DNA of 64,000 bases from Leptolyngbya sp. BL0902 (GTDB lineage: Bacteria; Cyanobacteriota; Cyanobacteriia; Phormidesmidales; Phormidesmidaceae): positions 4,087,501 through 4,151,500 of the forward strand of contig NZ_CP046155.1 in NCBI RefSeq assembly GCF_016403105.1. Reading direction: 5' to 3'. Both the position numbers and the translations under genes were made by a program. The notes under the pieces are model-generated. The model was given only the letters and a program-made list of their open reading frames with translations. It searched no databases and was not told where the DNA came from. Below, piece after piece: positions 35,933 to 44,732 of the stretch (position 1 is the first letter of the stretch; the number at the start of each line of letters is the position of its first letter).

Positions 35933-36559
35933 TGACTTCCTTCGTCCTTCTCGCTAGTTTCAGCGTCTTTGTACGTTCTTTTGCCTGATCCTAGCACTGA
36001 TGGCCCTTTTGGCCCTCGACGACGCCCCTCAGAAGCCTAATTCTGGCCAAGACTTAAGGTTTGCTCAACAGTTCCAGAGGAGAGGGGCGTACCCTTCGGC
36101 CCCTCATCCCCGACAGTGTTGTGCCTTGCCCCCCCATGTCCGGCAGCACTGCGTCCCGTGCCTTAAATTCTGGCCTCCGGTGAAGACCCAGCCAACGAAT
36201 TTGGCTTCTATGACCAATGCTCCTGACTCAAAACATCGGCACCAAGTTCAGCGTCTTTTTTCTCTGGTGCCCATGAAAAACATGAATTATTTGTGTTTTG
36301 CAGTCTCCACAAAACTAGGTATAAACTACTTCTTCATCTTGTATAAGATTTATGTTCTTCACAAGTTCCTCACAAGTCTTGGGAATAATTTGAATCTAGA
36401 TTCAGGATTCATATTTGTGAGTTCTAAATCTTGCTTTGCTTTGAATTTATGATCAATCAAATAAAACGTTTCAGCGGAGACTAAATCTATCTAGTCTCAG
36501 TGTCAATTTTGTGTGTTTATCTTTCGCAGAATTTTCTTTTTCATTCAATCAAATCATCA
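35933..36559. other. Intergenic region before the glycosyltransferase gene
   Basis: About 630 bp. The first 250 bp are GC-rich and the rest AT-rich, a clear compositional step at about 36230. A 150-codon frame here is unconvincing (odd composition, no conserved motif). A GT2 promoter probably lies in the AT-rich half. Confidence 0.45.
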
Positions 36560-37486
36560 ATGCAAACCATGAATACGCCATTACTGGTCTCCATTTGTAT
36601 TTCCACTTACAAACGTCCTGAGAAGCTAGCGACTCTGCTGATGAGCCTTAATAGCCTGACCTTTGATGAGTTAGATCCTCCCAACATCGAGATTATTGTG
36701 GTGGATAACGATGGCTATGGGTCAGCTGCTGCCGTCTGTGAAAATATGGCCTCATACCTAAGATGGCCATTGAAGTATGATATCGAACCTGTCCAGGGAG
36801 TTTCTTATGCTCGTAACAGATCAATCAATAATGCATCTGATTTTTCCGACTTTATCGCAATGATTGATGACGATGAAGTTCCTCATCCTGCGTGGCTAGA
36901 ACGCCTCTTGATAGTACAAAATCAGTATTGTGCAGATGTCGTAACGGGGCCTGTCTTTCCTATTTTTGAAGCGAGTGTTCCTAAATGGATTAAGAAAGGT
37001 AATTTTTTCGCTCCAAAATCTTATCAAACTGGTCAAACTTTGGAGACTGCTTTTACAGGCAATGTTTTAGTAAGAACGAGAGAATTGAAGAAGCTTGACA
37101 GGGTCTTTGATGAGCGTTTTGCAATTAAGGGGGCAGAAGATACTCATTTGTTTATGCGATTAAAAGCTGATGGATGTAAAATTGTATGGGCTAATGAAGC
37201 CGTTGCTGATGAGTGGATTCCATCTTCCCGTACAAACTTGAAATGGATTTTGAGACGTGGCTATTGGGGGTGGAGTTCGTATAGTTTGTTTGAAAAAGAA
37301 ATCTATCCCTCGCTTAAGATCCAGTTAATTCGACTTTTGAAGGGTTTTGCTCTGATGGTTTCTGGAGTGGTACTCATTATTCCTTCACTGTTCCAAGAGA
37401 GAGATAAGTTAGCCGCTGCATTGCTGAATATCTCCAGGGGCTTTGGCACCGTATCAGGTTTGCTAGGATTCCAGGGAGACTGGTAG
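36560..37486 (+). CDS. Family 2 glycosyltransferase
   Basis: About 308 residues from ATG 36560, or 305 from 36569. GT-A fold features: VSICISTYKRPEKLATLLMS, IEIIVVDNDG, GVSYARNRSINNA, and FIAMIDDDEVPHPAWLERLL (the DxD-like metal site). The RVFDERFAIKGAEDTHLFMR stretch holds the likely base. A hydrophobic segment near the end (LLKGFALMVSGVVLIIPSLF) may anchor it. It probably builds a surface polysaccharide; it is alone, AT-rich, and seems acquired. Confidence 0.88.
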   Translation: MQTMNTPLLVSICISTYKRPEKLATLLMSLNSLTFDELDPPNIEIIVVDNDGYGSAAAVCENMASYLRWPLKYDIEPVQGVSYARNRSINNASDFSDFIAMIDDDEVPHPAWLERLLIVQNQYCADVVTGPVFPIFEASVPKWIKKGNFFAPKSYQTGQTLETAFTGNVLVRTRELKKLDRVFDERFAIKGAEDTHLFMRLKADGCKIVWANEAVADEWIPSSRTNLKWILRRGYWGWSSYSLFEKEIYPSLKIQLIRLLKGFALMVSGVVLIIPSLFQERDKLAAALLNISRGFGTVSGLLGFQGDW

Positions 37487-37700
37487 TCAAAAAGAAGAGT
37501 ATCTTGTTTTTCTTTTTCTCTCTCGGTGCTGATCCTTCTGTAAGGGAAGATTCCCCTCATTCAAAGAAAATGAAAAATAGAGGAGCATAATTTATTTCCT
37601 GTGAGATGGGCAATGAATATTTAAAGTAATCATTGCCTATCTCTCTCTTGCTTCGATCCATAAGTAGAATGGCTAAATTAAAATCAAGTTTGGCTCCGGG

Positions 37701-37758
37701 TTTCGACTGCGCTCAACTCTCCTGCTGCCTTGCGTGGGGGCATTGAGCGAAGTCGAAA
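37701..37758. repeat. Inverted repeat TTTCGACTGCGCTCAA
   Basis: 37701-37716 pairs with 37743-37758 with one mismatch over 16 bp. This motif is a common dispersed element in cyanobacterial genomes; only one copy is present here. Confidence 0.65.
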
Positions 37759-37832
37759 TGCATTCGACCCATAATTATGACCCCTTACTTAGAATATGAA
37801 AATACGTGATTGAATTGAAAAATTAGAGATAT

Positions 37833-37940
37833 ATGAAAATTATATTTATTGCTGTTATTGTAGCGATTGTGGCAGCTTTCTTGCTCTATAAGATAATACG
37901 AAAAATAATCATCACTCCAAAACTTCAGAAAATAAGCTAG
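37833..37940 (+). CDS. Possible 35-residue membrane peptide
   Basis: MKIIFIAVIVAIVAAFLLYK, then a Lys/Ile-rich tail, ends at TAG 37940. One strong membrane helix. No good ribosome binding site, and the stop sits in a hairpin, so this is tentative. Confidence 0.35.
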   Translation: MKIIFIAVIVAIVAAFLLYKIIRKIIITPKLQKIS

Positions 37941-37962
37941 ACCTGGATCCCAGGTCTAGCTT
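37934..37962. terminator. Perfect 13-bp hairpin between convergent genes
   Basis: AAGCTAGACCTGG and its complement around a 3-nt loop. It lies between the small peptide and the minus-strand gene at 37983; on the minus strand it is followed by TATTTTC, so it may end both transcripts. Confidence 0.55.
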
Positions 37963-37982
37963 GGGTTGGCCTCAGTTCATTC

Positions 37983-38987
37983 CTACAGCGTATCCGGGAA
38001 GAACTCTGGAGAAAACATATCGAAAAGCACCTGGGTATAGGGCTCAAAGTGCTGCATGTTCATCCGGCCCACACAACGACTAATTTCTTGATGCAACAAA
38101 CTCACCATCAGGCGCACCAGTTCCCAACTCACACGCAGGGCGGGGTAGAGCATGACGCAGAGGGGAAATAGCTCCTGGGCAATCGCGCCCACGTTATCTT
38201 CTAGCACACAGGTCAACAGATAGATCTGAAACATCTCCACATCCCGCACGCTAGAGGTGCGTACCACATCGCTACTTAGGGAGCCCGTGTAGGTGGCGTA
38301 GCGGGGGTAGGCTTGGGCTACGCGGTCTACGATGGTGTGGGCAATGCCAGTAATGGCGGGTAGCGCTAGGCGTACCGCCTTGAGCCGGGGATGGTCGTAG
38401 TCGTAGTTGGCGGCGGCTTCATAGGCCCGATGCAGCGGCATGTATAACTGATCATCGACCACCTTAAAGAAATCATGCAAAACGGGTCGCTCTGAGGGTG
38501 GGGCGGCTTCAGACAGCATTTGGCCGCAGTAGTGGAACTGCATACTCACAAAGCCAATCACTCGCGGATCCATGGCGGTGTGGCCTTGCCGAATTGCGCC
38601 TAGCTTTTTAGAGGCCACAACCGAGAACCGTTGAGGAGAGACGTCGTTGGCATAGGCGTCTAGCGCCAATTCGTACACGTGGTGGGCGTCCTTTGCAATC
38701 GTCCAGGGATCAACTAGGTCACGAGAAATTTGGTGCCGCCGAATCTCATGGCCAATTAGGGTTTCCGTCTTATTCCAGGCATTCGCGCTGATGGAGCGCA
38801 GACTCTCCAGCAGGTTTTGGGCCACATCTGCCTTGGACTGGGATTGATTGAGGCCAGCTAATGCTTGGTCTTGGCGGTGCAGGCTCTCGACATACTTCCT
38901 GGCCCAAACTTCGGGTAAGGAGGAAGTTTTGCTGCTGGACTGTGCCGTGAGCCTGGGGTTAGTGTAGGTTTGGAAGTTGGCTAGCAT
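37983..38987 (-). CDS. Conserved helical protein of unknown function
   Basis: 334 residues, all-alpha and soluble. I recognise no named family. Seen: N-terminal disordered part, VYELALDAYANDVSPQRFSV, the HYCGQMLSEAAPP region, and a hydrophobic C-terminal helix bundle (ELFPLCVMLYPALRVSWELV). No catalytic motif is obvious. It is alone, read toward the hairpin at 37934. Confidence 0.7.
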   Translation of the reverse strand: MLANFQTYTNPRLTAQSSSKTSSLPEVWARKYVESLHRQDQALAGLNQSQSKADVAQNLLESLRSISANAWNKTETLIGHEIRRHQISRDLVDPWTIAKDAHHVYELALDAYANDVSPQRFSVVASKKLGAIRQGHTAMDPRVIGFVSMQFHYCGQMLSEAAPPSERPVLHDFFKVVDDQLYMPLHRAYEAAANYDYDHPRLKAVRLALPAITGIAHTIVDRVAQAYPRYATYTGSLSSDVVRTSSVRDVEMFQIYLLTCVLEDNVGAIAQELFPLCVMLYPALRVSWELVRLMVSLLHQEISRCVGRMNMQHFEPYTQVLFDMFSPEFFPDTL

Positions 38988-39229
38988 AAGACAGTCCGCC
39001 TAGATCTACTGCATAGAGAAAAACCACTTTTGAAACAAGAGTTGTACCTATGTTACGTAATGTTAACGTGACCTCCAAAGGGCGTCAATCTATCCGGCGG
39101 GTGATGTCTCCACCCCCATGACGACGGCTCAGAGCTAGCCCATGGTGCGAGGCAGCAGGCAATCCTTGGTCTGCACCCCATTTCCAGGGCAATCGCTATA
39201 GACTGCAAGGGTGTTACTGCGAGTGTGTT

Positions 39230-40069
39230 ATGGGGTCTTCCTTTGCAACGGAGGCGGGTCGTGTCCAGATTTTGTCAGCCCTAGAGCGATTGGTGGCAGT
39301 GGTGGCCGATCTGCGCCATCCCGAAACGGGCTGTCCGTGGGATTTGGAGCAAACCGCCGAAAGCCTGATTCCCTATGTGATTGAAGAAGCCTATGAGGTG
39401 GTGGACGCCATCCACAGCGGCGATTCTGTGGCGATTGCGGAGGAATTGGGCGATCTGTTGTTGCAGGTTGTCCTACAGGCCCAGGTGGCGAGTGATGCCG
39501 GGAATTTTGACTTGGCGACGGTGGCGAACGGCATTGCCGATAAGCTAATTCGCCGTCATCCCCATGTGTTTGGCGACGTGACCGTGGCCGATACGGACGA
39601 AGTGCATCGCACCTGGGATCGGATCAAGGCCGAGGAGAAGGGCGTCCCCCATGAGCCAGATCGACTGTCGCCCAAACTGGTCAAATATAACCGCACCCTG
39701 CCGCCGCTGATGGCCGCTAGTAAAATTTCCGCCAAAGCGGCCAAGGCCGGGCTTGAGTGGGACGATGTGGAGGGCGTGTGGGCCAAGTTCCACGAGGAAC
39801 TGGAGGAATTTCATCAGGCCGTGGCCCACGAACCGAAGGAAAACCAGGAGGCTGAACTAGGGGACTTGCTCTTTACCCTGGTCAACATCGCCCGCTGGCA
39901 TGGGTTGGATCCCTCGGCAGCGCTGCACGGCACCAACCAACGGTTTATTCGCCGTTTTGCCATGGTGGAAGCGGCTGCGAAGAGACCCCTAGTAGATTGC
40001 TCCCTGGAGGAAATAGAAGCGTTTTGGCAACAGGCCAAGGCTAAGCTTGCGAAGGAATCAAACCAGTAA
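39230..40069 (+). CDS. mazG: Nucleoside triphosphate pyrophosphohydrolase MazG
   Basis: 279 residues with two MazG domains. Seen: ETGCPWDLEQTAESLIPYVI, EEAYEVVDAIHSGD and EELGDLLLQVVLQAQ (the EExxE...ExxD metal sites), then a second set EELEEFHQAVAHE and AELGDLLFTLVNIARW. It hydrolyses NTPs to NMPs and clears noncanonical nucleotides. The ATG at 39230 is preceded by an AT-rich promoter region. Confidence 0.95.
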   Translation: MGSSFATEAGRVQILSALERLVAVVADLRHPETGCPWDLEQTAESLIPYVIEEAYEVVDAIHSGDSVAIAEELGDLLLQVVLQAQVASDAGNFDLATVANGIADKLIRRHPHVFGDVTVADTDEVHRTWDRIKAEEKGVPHEPDRLSPKLVKYNRTLPPLMAASKISAKAAKAGLEWDDVEGVWAKFHEELEEFHQAVAHEPKENQEAELGDLLFTLVNIARWHGLDPSAALHGTNQRFIRRFAMVEAAAKRPLVDCSLEEIEAFWQQAKAKLAKESNQ

Positions 40070-40123
40070 CTTGGCCTTGGCCCCATCACCGCTTGACGCT
40101 GCCGACGGACGATCTCAGGCTGA

Positions 40124-41692
40124 CTAGGGCAATGGCACAAAGTCAAACCCAGTGCCAGAGCGGGTGCCGGGTTGCACTTGGACGAGTAGCACCGTGGTGT
40201 TGCGGTCGCCGGAGGGTAGGAAACTCACGGCCCCGGTAGACCCCGTAGCTGAGAACCCTTGGCCACCTAGGGCGGTAGCCAGGGCCGTGCGTCCGGTTGC
40301 GCCGCTGCCCGGAGCCACGTTGCCCACGGTGCGGGCCGCTTTTAGGGCTTGGAAGGCGTCATAGCTGAGGGCGGTGCGCCAGTTGACATCGCCGCCCCAC
40401 AGGCTGGAGGCATTTTGGGCGAAGGGGGGCGTAGATCGCAGGGGGTGCCAGGGCACGGTAAGGATGGCACCGTTTAGGCTGTTGCCGCCTTTTTCCAGGG
40501 TTTCAATGCGGTAGAAGGCGTCTCCGGCAAAGACGGGGAGCTGGCCTTGGTTGGCTTGGGCCACGGCAATGGCGGCATCAAAGGTAGCGGAATCGGGCAT
40601 CAGCACCACCGCATCGGCCCCGCTGCCCTGGAGGGACGCCGATGGGTTGCCCTGGGACAAATCCACCAGGCTGGCCACCTGTCCGCCTTCTAGGCCGAGG
40701 GTCGTGGAAAAGGCCGTTTGCAACGACTGGCTGTAGGAGCTTTGGGAGTTGTAGAAGACGATGGGGCGGCTTTTCCCGGTGGAGAGCATATGACGGGCCA
40801 GGGTGGTGCCCGTAAATTGGTCGCTGGGGATGACCCGGAAGAGCATATTGCTGCCCTGGCGGGTGAGGGTTGTGAGTTCTGTGGTGGTGCTGGTGGGGGC
40901 AATCATCGGCAGTTGCCCCTGCTGATAAATGGGCGCAGCGGCCAGGGTGGCGGTGCTGGTGCCGTGGCCTACTACGGCAACGATGTCGGCATTTTGCACC
41001 AGGGCATTGGCAATGGCAGCGGCCTGGTTGGGGTCGTTGCGGTCGTCGGCAATCATCACTTTGATCGGCACCCCCGCCTGGATCGATTCATCCTGGGCCT
41101 GGGCCACGCCGCGCAGCAGTTCGCGGGCGGCGTTAGGGGTGTCGTTGGCGGGCACCACCACAGCAATGCCGAGGGCTGTGGTGGTGCCCAGTTTGGCGTT
41201 GTTGAGGTAAATCAGGGGTTCCGGGTCGTTCCGCAGGGCTTGGCGAGCGGCCTGAAAGCGGGTGACGGCGGTCGCGAAGTCCCCAGCGGCAAAGGCGGCA
41301 ACCCCAGCCTGGAGGTCGGCGTTGGTGTTGTCGGCAAAGATAACCTTGTCGCCCCAACTAAGGGCACTAGCGGCGTTCCCTGGTTGTGCGGGGGGAGTGG
41401 GCGTGGTGGGATTCGTTGGTGTGGTGGGTGGCGTTGTCGCCGTGCCGCCACCAGGAACAACCACTTGGCCCGGTGGGGTTTGGGCCTGGGGCTTAACAAA
41501 GGCGTTGTAGCCCAGCACCCCCAGCCCTGCCAAACCGCCCAAAAAGGCCAGTGCCCCCGCTCCGACCAAAATCGGCGCAAGGGATCCACCCTTTTTCAGG
41601 GCTTGACCGCAGATTTCACACTTCTTGGCGGTGTTGGAGTTTTGTTCGTAACCGCACTTGGGGCAGGTGACGTGGTTAAAACTGTCTGTCAT
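40124..41692 (-). CDS. Zinc-ribbon, membrane-anchored, type 1 periplasmic ligand-binding protein
   Basis: 522 residues. N-terminal four-Cys ribbon CPKCG...CEICG (Cys 10, 13, 25, 28), then a membrane helix (about 40-65), a Pro/Thr-rich linker, and an ABC-type branched-chain amino-acid receptor fold: VVPANDTPNAARELLRGVAQ, IVAVVGHGTSTATLAAAPIY, APTSTTTELTTLTRQGSNM and RPIVFYNSQSSYSQSLQTAF. Unusually for a substrate-binding protein the ribbon is inside the cell, so it looks like a sensor with an external ligand. No transporter genes are nearby. Confidence 0.82.
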   Translation of the reverse strand: MTDSFNHVTCPKCGYEQNSNTAKKCEICGQALKKGGSLAPILVGAGALAFLGGLAGLGVLGYNAFVKPQAQTPPGQVVVPGGGTATTPPTTPTNPTTPTPPAQPGNAASALSWGDKVIFADNTNADLQAGVAAFAAGDFATAVTRFQAARQALRNDPEPLIYLNNAKLGTTTALGIAVVVPANDTPNAARELLRGVAQAQDESIQAGVPIKVMIADDRNDPNQAAAIANALVQNADIVAVVGHGTSTATLAAAPIYQQGQLPMIAPTSTTTELTTLTRQGSNMLFRVIPSDQFTGTTLARHMLSTGKSRPIVFYNSQSSYSQSLQTAFSTTLGLEGGQVASLVDLSQGNPSASLQGSGADAVVLMPDSATFDAAIAVAQANQGQLPVFAGDAFYRIETLEKGGNSLNGAILTVPWHPLRSTPPFAQNASSLWGGDVNWRTALSYDAFQALKAARTVGNVAPGSGATGRTALATALGGQGFSATGSTGAVSFLPSGDRNTTVLLVQVQPGTRSGTGFDFVPLP

Positions 41693-41838
41693 GGCAGGAG
41701 GATGGGGTGCAAGGGTTTGAGGGGGCAGCGGCGAGTCTAAAACCCGCCGCCAGCCCTTAGGGGAGTTTTCCCCGAATATAAACCCTGTCTCTCGTTTTGA
41801 CGGAAAACTTAATCTCTGGTCAACGGACGATCAGAGCC

Positions 41839-42723
41839 TTAGATTTCCGCGACGGCGCGTTCAATCAGGCGGCGGGCTAGGGTTTGCACGCCCGTGTGCT
41901 CGTAGTATTTCACTGAGACATCCAGGAACGCCCCCAGGTAGTCCAGCTTGGTTTTGGATCCTTCAATGAAGCCCCCTAGGTTATCGAGCAGACGGCTTTG
42001 GGTAATACCCTTATCCGCCACAAATCGATCCATCCATCCCTGGGTTGATTCAAAGCTTTCGGTGATGAAGGCGAGTTTACCCTTGCTGTCTTTGCCGGGA
42101 ATTTCGTTTTTGATGCCTTTAAAGGTGGGGTTGTCGTCAATGTCCGATGGCCCCATGCCCTTGATGGCGTTGAGGGCCTTGAGGGAAAAGTCTGGCCCTA
42201 GGGGGATGATGCCATCGAAGCACACCAGCGCCGCCATCCGAATCAGGGACTCGCCGCCATAGTCGCCTAGGGCGGTGAGAAAGTCGCCCAGGCTGTCGCC
42301 GGGGATGCCGCTAATTTTGCAAAAGGCCACCACTTCCGTGACCAGCTTCACCGCCAGGTCAATGGTTTGGGCCTTTTCGGGCTTGGGGGTCATGCCCTTG
42401 AGGAACCCTAGAAACGTGTCTTGGCCCAGACGGTTGGCCATCGCTGCCGCCCCCAGCAAGCCAGAGGCCGAATCCACGGTTTCGTAGAGCCAGAGGGCGG
42501 TTTGGTAGCCTTCCCGCTTGTCGTTAAACAGCGTGATGGCCCGCTCTCCGATGGCCTGAATCATGGCCTCATCGGTTTCGCCCGTTACAGTGCGGATGGT
42601 GTTGTCAAACCCCACCAGGTTGTTCCACTGACCGGGGGCAAAGGTGTCTAGGGTTTTTAGAGCGCGGACGGTCAGACCTCCCGTGGGTAGGTCGTCAACG
42701 ATTTTTTGGATTTTTTTACTCAC
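41839..42723 (-). CDS. Conserved cytoplasmic protein of unknown function
   Basis: 294 residues, mostly helical, no signal peptide or membrane span, no recognised family. Repeated phrases such as GWMDRFVADKG and IKGMGPSDIDDN. Start MSKKIQKIVDDLPTGGLTVR has AGGAGAG upstream. It may be cotranscribed with the lipoprotein gene 84 bp upstream. Confidence 0.68.
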   Translation of the reverse strand: MSKKIQKIVDDLPTGGLTVRALKTLDTFAPGQWNNLVGFDNTIRTVTGETDEAMIQAIGERAITLFNDKREGYQTALWLYETVDSASGLLGAAAMANRLGQDTFLGFLKGMTPKPEKAQTIDLAVKLVTEVVAFCKISGIPGDSLGDFLTALGDYGGESLIRMAALVCFDGIIPLGPDFSLKALNAIKGMGPSDIDDNPTFKGIKNEIPGKDSKGKLAFITESFESTQGWMDRFVADKGITQSRLLDNLGGFIEGSKTKLDYLGAFLDVSVKYYEHTGVQTLARRLIERAVAEI

Positions 42724-42807
42724 AATTCTCTCCTGAAAAAAGTATCGGTTAGGGGGCGATGGCCCGAATCATCAGGACAACGTTTACTTAGACAATCAGA
42801 ACTCAGG

Positions 42808-43434
42808 CTAGGACGCCGGAACGGGGACAAGTTCAGGGCTACGGGCAGCGGGGGGCAGCAGGGGCGAGGTGGGCGTTGCCGGAGCCGCCGGAGCCTTCGC
42901 CGCCTTGGTGGAGGGTTTGATGGCACTCTTCAACTGGGCCAGCCCTTGCAGGTCAAACCTTTGCAGCCACTCCACCCGATTGGCCTCGGTAAAGGCAGCA
43001 TCCCGCGACAGCACCTTCACCTGGTAGCGCCCATTGACGAGGAGCCCGGTGCCCGTGCTGCCCTGGTTCATGGCAGGAAAGCCCGCAACAGTGTCCGTGG
43101 CATCGTTATATTTCTCGGCGGCGGCGGGCAGGCTGATGGTGTCGCTAATGCTTAACATCGCCAGGGTTTGATCCCCCCGTTGCAGTTTGTATTCCGCAAA
43201 CCCTTTCTTCTCTTGGTAGGGAATCACCTGATAATCCCCCTGGCTATTGGGGAAAAATTGGTTAAAGGTGCTGCCCTGTTCTGCTCCGCGATCCACCGCC
43301 GAGGGCGCACCAAATCCGGTGGTATCTTGCTGCACTTGGTCATAGCGAGAGGGGGCCGAAGCACAGGCATTGACCATCAGCAAAAGGCCGAGCGCCAATG
43401 GGATCAATCCCTTGAGCCAGCGAGTTTGACGCAT
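42808..43434 (-). CDS. Unknown lipoprotein
   Basis: 208 residues from ATG 43434 (AAGGAG precedes it). Signal LIPLALGLLLMVNAC is a lipobox. The mature part has YQVIPYQEKKGFAEYKL, like a lipoprotein domain conserved in cyanobacteria, and a low-complexity Ala/Pro/Lys tail. The longer frame starting at 43614 is not supported. Function unknown. Confidence 0.75.
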   Translation of the reverse strand: MRQTRWLKGLIPLALGLLLMVNACASAPSRYDQVQQDTTGFGAPSAVDRGAEQGSTFNQFFPNSQGDYQVIPYQEKKGFAEYKLQRGDQTLAMLSISDTISLPAAAEKYNDATDTVAGFPAMNQGSTGTGLLVNGRYQVKVLSRDAAFTEANRVEWLQRFDLQGLAQLKSAIKPSTKAAKAPAAPATPTSPLLPPAARSPELVPVPAS

Positions 43435-43703
43435 AACTTTCTCCTTGTTAGGGGCAAACAAAGTTTTGGAGCAAAGCCAGGAATCCCGATGGAATCGGCT
43501 GGCCATCTCCTGACCATGCCATGGAACGATAAGGCTGAGATAAGCTGTAAAACACTTGTTAACAAACTGCCGTCCATCTAGCCCCTCAAGACAAAAAAAT
43601 CCCCTGATCACCATGGGGCTATCAAGGGAAACTGAACTGGAGATAAAACTTATGGGGTGCTGTGAGGGCGGACATCAGGCGACATCCGCCACCGAAGAAC
43701 GGC

Positions 43704-44033
43704 CTACCAGCCCTGCTCGGCTTGGCTCAGCACATAGGCCGCAACATCGGCAATATCCTCATCGGTGAGGCGACCCTTGAAGGCGGGCATCGCCGCTTTG
43801 CCGTTGGTGACTTGGCGCGTAATGGCTTCCACCGAGGCCATGTCGTACTGATCCAAGTCGGCCTGCTTCAGGGTTTTGGCCCCGTTCACCACATTGCCAC
43901 CCCCAATGTGACAGGCCACGCAGTTGGCTGAAAACACCTGCTGGCCATGGCCCAAATCTGCCGCTAGGGCGGGGGCCACCCACACTACTAGAGCCAATAG
44001 GGCAAAAGCTAAGGTTAAAACCGTCCGTCGCAT
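43704..44033 (-). CDS. petJ: Cytochrome c6
   Basis: 109 residues from ATG 44033 ([20 protein letters not shown]), a signal peptide ending APALA. The haem site CVACH and axial Met in [10 protein letters not shown], together with the [10 protein letters not shown] end, identify a mature 86-residue cytochrome c6 of the thylakoid lumen. It carries electrons from cytochrome b6f to photosystem I when copper is low. It is divergent from the petR/petP-like pair at 44287-45590, the known copper switch. Confidence 0.95.
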   Translation of the reverse strand: MRRTVLTLAFALLALVVWVAPALAADLGHGQQVFSANCVACHIGGGNVVNGAKTLKQADLDQYDMASVEAITRQVTNGKAAMPAFKGRLTDEDIADVAAYVLSQAEQGW

Positions 44034-44044
44034 GACTGTTGTTA

Positions 44045-44067
44045 CCCACAAAAAACTGCGCTGTGGG
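44045..44067. promoter_or_regulatory. Possible petJ operator
   Basis: Inverted repeat CCCACA (44045-44050) and TGTGGG (44062-44067) with an 11-bp spacer, immediately after a CATAAT -10-like box (44069-44074 on minus). It could be a repressor site for the adjacent PetR-like protein. No experimental basis. Confidence 0.3.
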
Positions 44068-44166
44068 CATTATGAAGATGACTCCAGCCCGGATCAAACG
44101 ACACACCGTCAACTATTACGAACGGTTACAGGGCGAAAACAGCCTTGGCCATCCGCCTCATTCTGG

Positions 44167-44203
44167 CTCCCCTCTCCTTGCGGGAGAAGGGTTGGGGTGA
44201 GGG
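44167..44203. repeat. GGGAGAGG repeat, short copy
   Basis: GCTCCCCTCTCC, then GGGAGAAGGGTTGGGGTGAGGG. It sits in the petJ-petR spacer. Confidence 0.6.
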
Positions 44204-44286
44204 CGGCTCACATTCGCTAGACTGTTATCACCCGTTAGGGCAGAATCCTGATATCCTCCGCACCCAATCTCTTCACCCAAAACACC

Positions 44287-44730
44287 ATGGCTCCTCTGCC
44301 CCACCATCGTCCCCGTCAGCTTGCCCTTGGCCCCCTAGAGCAAGAAATTCTCGCGATTCTCTGGCAGCGAGAAGCGGCCACGGTGAAGGATATTTTAGAC
44401 ACCATTTTGGCCGACCCCGACCGGGATCTCAGTCAGGCCACGGTGACGACGATCTTGCAGCGCCTCGCCGCCAAGGGCTGGGTACGGCGAGAACCCGTGG
44501 TGGAATCGGGCCTAGGCAAGGGGCGCAAGGGCTATGTGTGGCATCCCCAGGTGAGCCAGCAGGAGGCCACCATGCTGCAATCCCATCGCCAGCTTGAGGA
44601 ATTTTTGGCCATTAGCAACCCCGATCTGGTGGCCGCCTTTGCCGATAGCCTGGATGCCAGCGCCCTAGATCGGCTCGATGCCATTGCCCGTCGTTTGCGA
44701 ACCCTGCGCGATACCCAGGAGGAAGCCTAG
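44287..44730 (+). CDS. petR: BlaI/CopY-family repressor, PetR-like
   Basis: 147 residues. The winged-helix pattern LGPLEQEILAILWQREAATV and SQATVTTILQRLAAKGWVRR is that of BlaI/MecI/CopY, followed by a helical C-terminal dimer part. In Synechocystis PetR is repressed or degraded with PetP to set plastocyanin or cytochrome c6 levels according to copper. The pair with the M56 protease gene (2 bp gap) and the position next to petJ make this assignment likely, but not tested. Confidence 0.85.
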   Translation: MAPLPHHRPRQLALGPLEQEILAILWQREAATVKDILDTILADPDRDLSQATVTTILQRLAAKGWVRREPVVESGLGKGRKGYVWHPQVSQQEATMLQSHRQLEEFLAISNPDLVAAFADSLDASALDRLDAIARRLRTLRDTQEEA

Positions 44731-44732
44731 CC

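Noticed and set aside
36000-36452. 150-codon frame before the glycosyltransferase
   Set aside because: Its composition changes in the middle together with the DNA, and it has no motif or start signal.
40718-41740. 340-codon plus-strand frame opposite the ligand-binding protein
   Set aside because: Gly-rich antisense frame without motif.
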